NCBI GenBank assembly: GCA_023055505.1
Contig: JALIRH010000125.1
Coordinates: 323,001 to 387,000 of the forward strand
Direction: 5' to 3'
Length of the DNA stretch: 64,000 bases
Source of the DNA: Callipepla californica brunnescens
Lineage: Eukaryota > Chordata > Aves > Galliformes > Odontophoridae
Shown here: piece by piece, positions 24,686 to 32,900 of the stretch
Position numbering within the stretch: the stretch's first letter is position 1
Layout: every line of letters starts with the position of its first letter
Position numbers and translations under genes: made by a program
The notes under the pieces: generated by a model
Database searches by the model: none
Seen by the model: the letters and a program-made list of their open reading frames with translations, nothing else
Told to the model about the DNA's origin: nothing

Positions 24686-24784
24686 TTTTGTTGCCTGCAT
24701 GTGTTTTTCTATCAGATGCTCCTGTACAGTCCGGTCTGTCTGCGCCCCAACCACGTATCCTACTGCTCCACAGAACGGATGCAC
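24686..24784 (-). CDS. XPO1: XPO1-like exon 1 of 4 (33 codons)
   Basis: The acceptor is TTTTTCAATCAG before GTGCATCCG. Translation begins VHPFCGAVGYVVGAQTDRTV and ends EHLIEKHMQATK. It aligns with the XPO1 segment VHTFYEAVGYMIGAQTD...EHLIEKYM, but the 12 residues LLPNQVWDSIIQ between YM and QATK are absent. The donor is AAA/GTCAGA: the GT is kept, the rest is weaker than GTAAGA. Phase 0 at both ends. The deletion removes most of one HEAT helix, so normal folding is doubtful. Confidence 0.82.
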
Positions 24785-25019
24785 CTGATTGAAAAACAAG
24801 AAGTCCAACAGAAAGTTAAGGAAGACTAACCCAAAATGTACAGCGTTCAGGTAGTAAAAGTTCAAAATGGCTTTCCAATGACTAAATACCCACTTCCCAC
24901 CTCAGTTCACAAGATCCTTCTCCATCCTTTCCTTCCTTACTCCACATTTAAAGCAAGCCTCTGCTCCCCTCCAATACAGGCAGGAAATTAGAAATGCAAA
25001 AGCCCAGCTCCAACTTAGA
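24785..25019. other. Unique sequence upstream of the first XPO1-like exon
   Basis: Probably retained intron. No exon recognised before the CR1 homology begins. Confidence 0.5.
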
Positions 25020-25478
25020 CTGGCTACTGCAGTAAAGCAGAGCAAAAAATCCTTTTACAAATATATTAACAGTAAAAGATCTAAGGAGAATTTCTCTCCT
25101 TTACTTGATGCGGCAGGGAATGGAACCACAGAGGATAAGGAAAAGGCTGAGGTTCTCAATGCCTTCTTCACGTCTCTCTTCAATAGACAGATCAGTTAAC
25201 TCAGGATACTTTTTGCCCTGACCTGGAAGTCTGGGACGAAGCGCATCATACACCCCCTGTGATCCTAGCAGAGACAGTCAGAGACCTGCTCCTCCATCTG
25301 AACTGCCGCAAGTCCATGGGACCAGATGGGATCCAACCAAGGGTGCTGAGGGAGCTGGCAGAGGTGATTGCCAAGCCGCTTTCTGTCATCTATCAGCATT
25401 CCTGGTCATCTGGAGAGGTCCCACAAGATTGGAGGCTTGCCGATGTGACTCCCATCTACAAAAAAGACCGTAAGGAAG
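25020..25478 (+). mobile_element. CR1-type LINE fragment (reverse transcriptase N-terminal part)
   Basis: The region 25259-25478 encodes MGPDGIQPRVLRELAEVIAK, followed by PLSVIYQHSW, SSGEVPQDWRLADVTPIYKK. This is the conserved start of the reverse transcriptase of CR1, the dominant LINE of birds and reptiles. Broken-frame CR1 homology extends left to about 25020. The fragment lacks the YADD-type catalytic box and the CR1 3' end because an ERV LTR begins at 25479 inside it. The usual 5'-truncated, 3'-complete CR1 pattern is therefore reversed, which fits interruption by the ERV and later loss of the far side. Confidence 0.9.
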
Positions 25479-25739
25479 TGTCATGGTTTTATGATTTTTT
25501 GGTACTGGTATTCCACATCATGGCATCATGTGGTGCATTGGGAGTCAGGGAGAAAACTACATTCCCCAGAGGACTTGGCAATGCTTTGTATTTTTTCACG
25601 TGTTTTCCGCTCAGAGGGAACAGATAAAAACTCTCTGCGGTCACGGGACATTCTCTCTTTCCTCTAGGATCACTTAGGAGTGGGTGCTCGCTGCCGTCCG
25701 CCTTCAGCGTTAGCGCAAGGCCTTCGGTTTATCAGGCAC

Positions 25740-25774
<35 letters not shown>

Positions 25775-26017
25775 TACTCGTTTTGTTTGATTCATTGGGC
25801 TTAATTCCAAATTGTATTGCATTATACTGTGTTATTTACTTCCTGATGTCTTATTTAGTAAATTAGCTTTTCCCCCTCAGATCGTTGCCGCTGTTTTGTT
25901 TTGGGGCTTATCTCCCTTTTTCCCTTTCCCCCTTCCCCTTGTCCGGGGTGTGGGCCTGTGGGTCTCCTTCCTCGGTTGTCGCAGGGCCGGGCTGAACCGG
26001 CTCACAAACCCCTGACA
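25479..26017 (+). mobile_element. 5' LTR of the ERV-L-like element
   Basis: 539 bp from TGTCATGG to CCTGACA, with 5-bp terminal inverted repeats TGTCA/TGACA. It contains an AGATAAAAAC TATA-like box (around 25620) and a CT dinucleotide tract (25738-25770). It lacks a segment of about 70 bp that both solo LTRs (52365, 57556) carry after the first 50 bases, so it belongs to a different LTR subtype. Confidence 0.9.
25738..25770. repeat. (CT)n microsatellite inside the LTR
   Basis: About 15 CT units, much longer than at the matching site of the two solo LTRs (CTCTCTCTTGCTC). Confidence 0.9.
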
Positions 26018-26021
26018 TTTT

Positions 26022-26039
26022 TGGCGCCCAACGTGGGGC
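26022..26039 (+). other. Primer binding site, tRNA-Lys1,2
   Basis: TGGCGCCCAACGTGGGGC, four bases after the LTR, complements the 3' end of tRNA-Lys1,2. The name-giving ERV-L elements use a Leu primer, so this combination with an ERV-L-like pol is notable. Confidence 0.88.
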
Positions 26040-26250
26040 ACAACCAGCTGCCTTAGCCAGACAGAGACAAACTTTTAGAGTACATCTCTGTCTGTTGTTA
26101 ACAAGCTTATCTGTACTGCAAGTGCTGTACAGCAAAACACGACCTTGAAGTCCGGGCGTACTGTCAGTTGTTTTGGGATATCTGTAAACTTCTTTTGGGT
26201 ACTGCCAGATTGTTTTAGAAAAAAAAAAAAATAATAATAATAATAAAAAG

Positions 26251-26667
26251 ATGTCTTTTCTGTTTCTGTTAAAACTGCCCTTACAGGGATTGTACTTCAC
26301 CGCTTTTTCCCTCTTAATGCTCAAAACGTACTGGAACTTGGTTAAGTTTGCCATTCTGTTCCATTGGGTCTGGTCCCTGTATGATAAATTAAAAGCAATG
26401 ATAGAGGAACCTGCCAGATCCCAGGGCACCCCAGCTAATGGAACAAAGGATAACATGTTAACGAACCATGTGATGTTTGAATGGGTATCCAGGTTCCCCT
26501 CTCAGTTTTTTATGAATTTTCAAGATCACAGCTTAGGGATGGTGTTAATAATTGGGATATTAGTCCTCCTGCATGTAGTAGCACTTTACATCATGTGCAG
26601 GAAGCTTCTCCCAGAAACAGAGAATGTTGAATGGCAGGGAGAGTGGAGAGTTTTAGGAAAGAAATGA
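26251..26667 (+). CDS. Small membrane-protein-like ORF upstream of gag
   Basis: 138 codons starting at an ATG after an AATAATAAT tract in the viral leader, 212 bp past the primer site and before gag. Two hydrophobic stretches are visible: residues about 1-45 (for example LPLQGLYFTAFSLLMLKTYW) and about 97-115 (LGMVLIIGILVLLHVVALYI). Between them is a hydrophilic segment with one N-x-T site (NGT) near residue 62. The same frame stays open for about 55 more codons after the TGA at 26665, up to near 26833. I do not recognise the protein. Retroviral leaders do not normally carry a coding ORF of this length, so it could be an accessory gene, a captured sequence, or chance. No function is assigned. 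Confidence 0.45.
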   Translation: MSFLFLLKLPLQGLYFTAFSLLMLKTYWNLVKFAILFHWVWSLYDKLKAMIEEPARSQGTPANGTKDNMLTNHVMFEWVSRFPSQFFMNFQDHSLGMVLIIGILVLLHVVALYIMCRKLLPETENVEWQGEWRVLGKK

Positions 26668-26798
26668 GAAGGATGGGGACACCCGGTGTCATGGGATCTT
26701 TCTCCTGAACAATTGCAGGATCCTGAGGAGCTAGGCCTGTATCTGAGTAAAGGGTGCTGCGGCTCAGAAAGATCTGAGGTGGAACACTTATCTGGGGC

Positions 26799-27908
26799 TT
26801 GGCCTATGCTTACCGAGGTTTATATACTATTATGAAGAGAGAGAGTGTCCAAACTGAGGCCCAAACCAAAGAGGAAAACCTCCCGGTCACACCTGACCAG
26901 CCAAAGGAAGCGCCAGTATCAAAGTCAGTTGCCCCTGTGGAAGGCAAGAAATGGAAACGTGTGTCCTCGCGCCTAGAACGCAAAGAAGAGGTGCCGAAAG
27001 AAGAGGAAGATATAGGTGAGGGGGTGGCCACAACCCCATCACCATCGAGAAAGGCAACAAAGAAAAGTGAGAGACATGGAGAAGAAAGTGATGATGAAGG
27101 TGAAGAGAAAGTTAAAGTTACGACGTTTCGTTGGCCCGTGAAAATGTCTGAGATCCAAGGCTCAAGAAAGGAGTTTATTCGACGTCCAGATGAGAGTATT
27201 GTCACTTGGTTGCTTCGGTGTTGGGACAACCGGGCCAACAGTGTGTCCCTTGATAGTAACGAAGCTCGCCAACTAGGAAACATTGCCCGAGATCCGGCTG
27301 TCGACAGAGGAATCAGCAGGTATATGGATGGAATCGCCAGCCTCTGGCAACGAATGCTAGTAGCTGTGAGGGAAAGATATCCCTACAAGAGTGACCTGGC
27401 ACCTAAAGTGAAAAGGTGGAAAACTATTGAGGAAGGCATCCAGTATTTGAGAGAAACAGCTGTGGCGGAAATGCTGTATGATCCCACCTTTGATCCTGAC
27501 GATCGGGACCATGATCCGGAGAAAGTAAGGAGTACACCCGAAATATGTCAGAAGCTTTCAAAGTCAGCACCAGAAAGGTACGCCGGTACACTAGTGACAA
27601 CGTTCAACAGATATGAGGACCAAGACAGAAAACCCCCAGTTTTTGAACTAATTCTTACACTTCAAAACTTCAAACAAAAATTTCCGCCGCCATACGCGTC
27701 CATTTCAGCCATATCAAAGTTAGAAGGACAAATGGAAGATATACTGGGAAAATTATCCCAACTGATTGATAGGGTTGAATCGGTTGCAGCTATCAGAAGC
27801 AAACGCCATCCTGCTCGAGCAAATGACAGCACTAACTTCACTAACTTCATGTCGCGTGCGGCTTTGTGGAGTTACTTACGTGCAAATGGAGAAGATATGA
27901 AGGAATGA
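26799..27908 (+). CDS. gag polyprotein of the ERV-L-like element
   Basis: 369 codons, the longest credible ORF in the window. The likely start is the ATG at 26799 or the second one at 26832. The first third is acidic and basic, low-complexity (EEVPKEEEDIGEG, SPSRKATKKSERHGEESDDE). The middle holds a capsid-like region (RRPDESIVTWLLRCWDNRAN, and later GIASLWQRMLVAVRERYPY). Near residues 285-315 a coiled-coil-like segment reads ISKLEGQMEDILGKLSQLID. No CCHC zinc knuckle is visible. Gag would form the viral core. The frame ends at TGA 27906-27908, but the same frame carries gag/pro-like sequence beyond it, with further stops at 28005 and 28101. Confidence 0.75.
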   Translation: MAYAYRGLYTIMKRESVQTEAQTKEENLPVTPDQPKEAPVSKSVAPVEGKKWKRVSSRLERKEEVPKEEEDIGEGVATTPSPSRKATKKSERHGEESDDEGEEKVKVTTFRWPVKMSEIQGSRKEFIRRPDESIVTWLLRCWDNRANSVSLDSNEARQLGNIARDPAVDRGISRYMDGIASLWQRMLVAVRERYPYKSDLAPKVKRWKTIEEGIQYLRETAVAEMLYDPTFDPDDRDHDPEKVRSTPEICQKLSKSAPERYAGTLVTTFNRYEDQDRKPPVFELILTLQNFKQKFPPPYASISAISKLEGQMEDILGKLSQLIDRVESVAAIRSKRHPARANDSTNFTNFMSRAALWSYLRANGEDMKE

Positions 27909-28112
27909 CATCAAAAACCCACCCCTGCACTGCGAGTACGGGTGAGAGAATTACAACACAGACCAACTACCAGCGAAGTTGTTCCCGTCACTACAGGTAA
28001 TGAATAGAGGGGCCCTGCCCTCAGCCAGAGGAGGGAGAGGGATAATAGAGTGTATTGGACTGTGTGGATTCGGTGGCCTGGCACATCAAACCCACAGAAA
28101 TAGGAGGCACTG

Positions 28113-28343
28113 GTGGATACTGGTGCACAATGTACTCTAACGCCTTCAAGTTATAAAGGGGCAGAATTGATTCATCTCTCTGGAGTGACTGGCGGCTTTC
28201 AGGAATTGTCTGTGCTGGAGGCAGAAATAAGCCTCACGGGTAAAGACTGGCAGAAGCATCTTATAGTGATTGGACAGGGGGCCCCACGCATACTTGGTAT
28301 AGACTATCTCAGAAGGGGGCACTTTAAGGATCCCAAGGGGTAG
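28113..28343 (+). pseudogene. Protease of the ERV-L-like element
   Basis: A retroviral aspartic protease with intact catalytic Asp: VDTGAQCTLTP at the start (GAT at 28116), a flap-like GGFQELSVLEAE segment, and the C-terminal ILGIDYLRRG motif. Same frame as gag upstream and RT downstream; a TAG at 28341-28343 is the only break before RT. It would process Gag and Pol. There is no ATG; it would be made as part of Gag-Pro-Pol. Confidence 0.85.
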
Positions 28344-28367
28344 CGATGGGCTTTTGGAATAGCTACT

Positions 28368-29321
28368 GTGGACACAGATAGCATTAAGCAACTATCTGTT
28401 TTACCTGGCCTGTCAGAAGATCCATCTGTTGTGGGGTTGCTACAAGTGGAGGAGCAACAGGTACCAATTGCTACAAAAACGGTGCACAGACGGCAGTACC
28501 GCACCAACAGGGATTCCTTGCTCCCCATTCATCATCTGATTCGTCAGCTAGAGAGCCAGGGAGTGATCAGCAAAACTCACTCCCCGTTTAACAGCCCCAT
28601 ATGGCCAGTGCGTAAAGCCAACGGAGAATGGAGGTTGACGGTAGATTACCGTGGCCTGAACGAAGTCACACCTCCACTGAGTGCTGCTGTGCCAGACATG
28701 CTTCAACTCCAGTATGAACTGGAGTCAAAAGCAGCCAAGTGGTATGCCACCATTGACATTGCTAACGCCTTCTTTTCAATTCCCTTGGCCACAGAATGCA
28801 GGCCACAGTTTGCCTTCACCTGGAGAGGCGTTCAGTACACCTGGAACCGTTTGCCCCAGGGGTGGAAGCACAGCCCAACCATTTGCCATGGGTTGATCCA
28901 AACTGCATTGGAACAGGGTGCTGCTCCTGAGCATCTGCAGTACATCGATGATATTGCTGTATGGGGCAATACAGCAGAGGAAGTTTTTAAGAAAGGAGAG
29001 ACAATAATACAGATCCTCCTGCGAGCTGGCTTCGCTATTAAGCGAAGCAAAGTGAAAGGACCTGCACAAGAAATTCAGTTCCTAGGCATAAAGTGGCAAG
29101 ATGGACATCGTCACATCCCAACAGATGGGATTGACAAAATTACTGCCATGTCTCCACCCACCAGTAAGACAGAGAGCCAAGCTTTTCTGGGTGTAGTGGG
29201 ATTTTGGAGACTGCATGTTCCAAACTACAGCCTCATTGTGAGCCCCCTTTATCAGGTGACCTCTGGAAGAAGAATGATTTTGTGTGGGGCCCTGAGCAGC
29301 AGCAGGCTTTTGAGCAAATGA
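28368..29321 (+). pseudogene. Reverse transcriptase of the ERV-L-like element
   Basis: 317 open codons. Landmarks in order: IRQLESQGVISKTHSPFNSP (fingers), ANGEWRLTVDYRGLNE, WYATIDIANAFFSIPL (first catalytic Asp), the LPQGW motif at 28851-28865, YIDD catalytic box at 28941-28952, and the EIQFLGIKWQDGHRHIP thumb entry. All three catalytic aspartates are present. The viral frame is lost near 29255-29270, where homology moves to another frame by an indel; the last 20 or so codons of this ORF are therefore out of frame. Sequence style (LPQGW, YIDDIAVWG) fits avian ERV-L-type pol. Confidence 0.88.
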
Positions 29322-29900
29322 AGCAGGAGATAGCCCGTGCCGTGGCCCTGGGGCCAGTGCGGACGGGACAGGATGTAAAGAACATCCTCTACACTGCTGC
29401 TGGAAAGGAAGGTCCCACTTGGAGTTTGTGGCAAAGAGCTTCTGGAGAGACCCAAGGCCGACCCCTTGGTTTCTGGAGTCGAGCATACAGGGGGTCTGAG
29501 GAGCGCTACACTCCAACTGAGAAGGAGATCTTAGCCGCATATCAGGGGGTTCGAGCTGCTTCTGAAGTAATCGGTACTGAAACGCAGCTCCTTCTGGCAC
29601 CTCGACTGCCAGTACTGAACTGGATGTTTAAAGGAACAGTTCCCTCTACCCATCATGCTACTGATGCCACTTGGAGTAAGTGGATTGCGCTGAGTACACA
29701 GCGAGCTCGGATGGGGAACCCCAACCGTTCAGGAATCCTGGAGGTGATCATGGACTGGCCTGAAGGTAAAAAGTTTGGAACAACCCCAGCAGAGGAGGTG
29801 TCACGTGCTAAAGAAGCCTCACCATATAATGAACTAACAGAAGATGAAAAGAGATACGCCCTGTTCACAGATGGATTGTGTCGCTTTGTGGGAAAGCCCG
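29270..29900 (+). pseudogene. RT connection and RNase H remnant of the ERV-L-like element
   Basis: After the frameshift the frame holding NDFVWGPEQQQAFEQMKQEI continues through LGFWSRAYRGSEERYTPTEK and EILAAYQGVRAASEVIG (the connection domain), then the beginning of RNase H at DEKRYALFTDGLCRFVG. The first RNase H Asp (in TDG) is the last recognisable viral feature. The next bases are GCCCCATAGCTGCC repeats, so the domain is cut after about 10 residues and its other active-site residues are absent. Confidence 0.85.
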
Positions 29901-32900
29901 ATTGCTGCCCCATAGCTGCCCCATAGCCTCGCCATAGCTTCCTCTTAGATGCCCCACTGCAGCCCCATAGCTGCCTCACTGCTGCCCCATCGCTGACCCA
30001 CTACTGCCTCACTGCTGCCCCATAGCTTCCCAATAGCTGCCTCACCGTTGCCGCATATCTGCCCCATAGCCTCCCCACAGCCTCCTCACAGCTACCCAAT
30101 AGCTGCCTCACTGGTGCACCATAGCTGCCCCAGAGCCTCGCCATAGCCTCATCATAGCTGCCCCACTGCTACCCCATAGCTGCCTCATAGCCGCCCCATA
30201 GCCACCCCATAGCTTCCTCACTGCTGCCCCATAGCTGCTCCATAGCCTCCCCATAGCCTCCTCAGAGCTGCCCCATAGCTGCCCTATAGCCTCCTCATAG
30301 CTTCCCACTGCTGCCCCATAGCTGCCCCGTGGCTGCCTCATAGCTGTCAAACTGCTGCCCCATTGACGCCCCATAGCTTCCTCACTGATGCACCATAGCT
30401 GCCCCACAGCCTCCTCATAGCCTCTTTATAGCTGCCCCACTGCTGCCCCTTAGATGCCCAATGGCTGCCTCATAGCCGCCCCGTAGCTGCCCCACTGCTG
30501 CCCCATAGCCTCCCCATAGCCTCTTCATAGCTGCCTCACTGCTGCCCCACAGCCGCCTCATGGCTGCCTCATACCTGCCCCATAGCTGCCTCATAGCCGC
30601 TCCATAGCTGCTGCATAGGCTCCTCGGAGCTGCCCCATAGCTTCCTCAATGCGGCCCCAGAGATGCCCAACTGCAGCCCCATGGTTGCCTCATAGCTTTT
30701 CCATAGCTGCCCCATAGCCTCCCCATAGCCGCCCCATAGCTGCCTCACTGCAGCTTCATAGCTGCCCCGTAGTCTCCCCATAGCCTCCTCATACCTGTCC
30801 CATCGCTGCCTCTCTGCTGCCCCATAGTTGCCCCGTAGCCTCCTCATAGCTACCCCACTACTGCCCCATACCTGCCCCACTGCTGCTACATATCCACCCC
30901 ATAGATGTCTCACTGGTGTCCCATTGCCACCCCATGGCTGCCTAATAGCCGCCCCATTGCTGCCCCACTGCTGCCCCATAGCTGCACCATGGCTGCCTCA
31001 TAGCTGTCCAATACCTGCCCTATAGCCTACCCATAGCCTCCTCATAGCTCTCTCACTGCTTCCCCATAGTTGCCCCATGGCTGCCTTGTAGCTGCCCCAT
31101 AGCTGGTCCATAGCCTCCTCTTAGCTGCCCCACTGCTGCCCCATAGCCGTTTGATGGCTGCCCCATGGCTACCCCATAGCTGCCCCACTTCTGCCCCATA
31201 GCCTCCCCATAGTCTCCTCATAGCTGCCTCGCTGCTGCCCCATAGCTGCCTCATAACTGCAAAACTGCTGCCCCATTGCCGCCTCGTAGCTTCCTCACTG
31301 ATGCACAATAGCTGCCCCATAGCCTCCCCATAGCTTCCTCTTAGTTGCCCCACTGCAGCCCCATAGCTGCAGCACTTATGCCCCATAGCTGACCCACTAC
31401 TGCCTCACTGCTGCCCCATAGCCTCCCCATAGCTGCCTCACTGCTGCCCCTAGCTGCCTCACTGGTGCCCCAGACATACCCCATGGCTGCCCCATAGCCT
31501 CCCCATAGCTGCCTCACTGGTGCCCCAGACGTACCCCATGGCTGCCTCATAGCCGCCCCATAGCTGCCCCATTACTGCCCCATAGCCTCCCCATACTTGC
31601 CCCATAGCTGTCTCACTGCTGACCCATAGCCACCCCATAGCTGCCTCCCTGCTCCACCATAGCTTCCCTATGTCTGCCTCATCGCCACCCCATAGCTGCC
31701 TCATAACCTCTCGATATCTGCTCCATAGCTGCCCCACTGCTGCCCCATACCTGCCCCATAGCCTCCCCATAGCCGTCCCATAGCTGCCTCACTGCTGCCC
31801 CATGGTGCCCAATGGCTGCCTAATAGCCGCCCGATAGCCTTGCCACTGCTTCCCAATAGCTGCCCAATAGCTGCCCTACTACTGCCCCATAGCCGCTCTA
31901 TAGCTGCCTCATCGGCTTCCCATAGCCTCCTCATAGCTGCCTCATTGCTGCCTCACTGCTGCCCAATAGCTGCCCCATAGCCTCCCCATAGTCTCCTCAT
32001 AGTTGCCCCACTGCTGCCCCATAGACGCCCCATAGCTGCCTCACTGCTGCTTCATAGCTGCCCCATAGCCTCCCAATTGCCTCCTCTTAGCTGCCACACC
32101 GCTGCCCCAGAGCTGCTTGATAAGTGCCTCATACCTGTCCCATAGCTGCCTCACTGCTGCCCCATAGCCTCCTCATAGCCTCCTCATATCTGCCCCACTG
32201 CTGCTCCATATCCGCCCCATAGCTGCCCGACTGCTGCCCCGTAGCCTCCCCATAGCTGCCTCACTGGTGCCCCAAAACTGCCTCACTGCTGCCCCATAGC
32301 CTCCCCATAGCCTCCTCATAGCTGCCCAACTGCTGCCCCATAGCTGCCTCACTGCTTCCCCACTACTGCCCCATAGCCTCCTCATAGCTACCTCATATCT
32401 GCCCCACTGCTGCTCCATATCCGCCCCATAGCTGCCCGACTGCTGCCCCGTAGCCTCCCCATAGCTGCCTCACTGGTGCCCCAAAACTGCCTCACTGCTG
32501 CCCCATAGCCTCCCCATAGCCTCCTCATAGCTGCCCAACTGCTGCCCCATAGCTGCCTCACTGCTTCCCCACTACTGCCCCATAGCCTCCTCATAGCTAC
32601 CTCATAGCTGCCTCACTTCTGCCCCTTACCTGCCCCACTACTTCCCCATAGCTGCCCCACTAATGCCCCATAGCTGCCCCATAGCCTCTCCTGAGCCGCC
32701 ACATAGCTGCCTCACTACTGCCCCATAGCTGCCCAACTGCTGCCTCATAGCTGCCAAACTACTGCCCCATAGCCGCCCCAAAGCTGTTTCAAATCTGCTC
32801 CATAGCTGCCCCATAGCCTCCTCATAGCTGTTCTATAGCTAGCTCACTGCTGCCCCATAGCTGCCCCATAGCCTCCCTATAGCTTCTTCTTAGATACCCC

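Larger units (their letters stand above)
22108..24784 (-). pseudogene. XPO1: Partial XPO1-like (exportin-1) gene, four exons
   Basis: Four consecutive minus-strand exons (24784-24686, 24369-24186, 22787-22681, 22302-22108) translate to a collinear stretch of the C-terminal HEAT-repeat region of exportin-1 (CRM1), the receptor that carries leucine-rich export-signal cargo and RanGTP out of the nucleus. Exon phases are compatible (0, 1, 0, 0), every intron has GT at its start and AG at its end, and no exon contains a stop. Introns are present, so this is a duplicated genomic piece, not a retrocopy. Upstream exons are missing (a CR1 fragment and an ERV lie there), and downstream exons are missing before a CCCTAA array. 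Compared with the human protein as I remember it, there are many substitutions for a protein that is nearly invariant in vertebrates, plus an in-frame 12-codon loss. It is best treated as a pseudogene or truncated paralogue; expression is unknown. Confidence 0.85.
25479..29900 (+). mobile_element. ERV (ERV-L-like) with Lys1,2 primer site, 3'-truncated
   Basis: Order: 5' LTR (25479-26017), primer site (26022-26039), leader with a membrane-protein-like ORF (26251-26667), gag (26799-27908), protease (28113-28343), reverse transcriptase (28368-29321), then RNase H in another frame (to 29926). The viral match stops at about 29899, where the 11-bp GCCCCATAGCT minisatellite begins in the middle of RNase H, so the rest of RNase H, integrase and the 3' LTR are missing. 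Solo LTRs of the same family elsewhere in the window carry 5-bp target duplications, which fits ERV-L (class III) better than class I (4 bp) or class II (6 bp). Few disabling changes suggest a fairly young insertion. Confidence 0.88.

Noticed and set aside
25908..26456. 182-codon minus-strand ORF across the LTR and leader
   Set aside because: Antisense to the LTR, primer site and leader ORF; no resemblance to known proteins.
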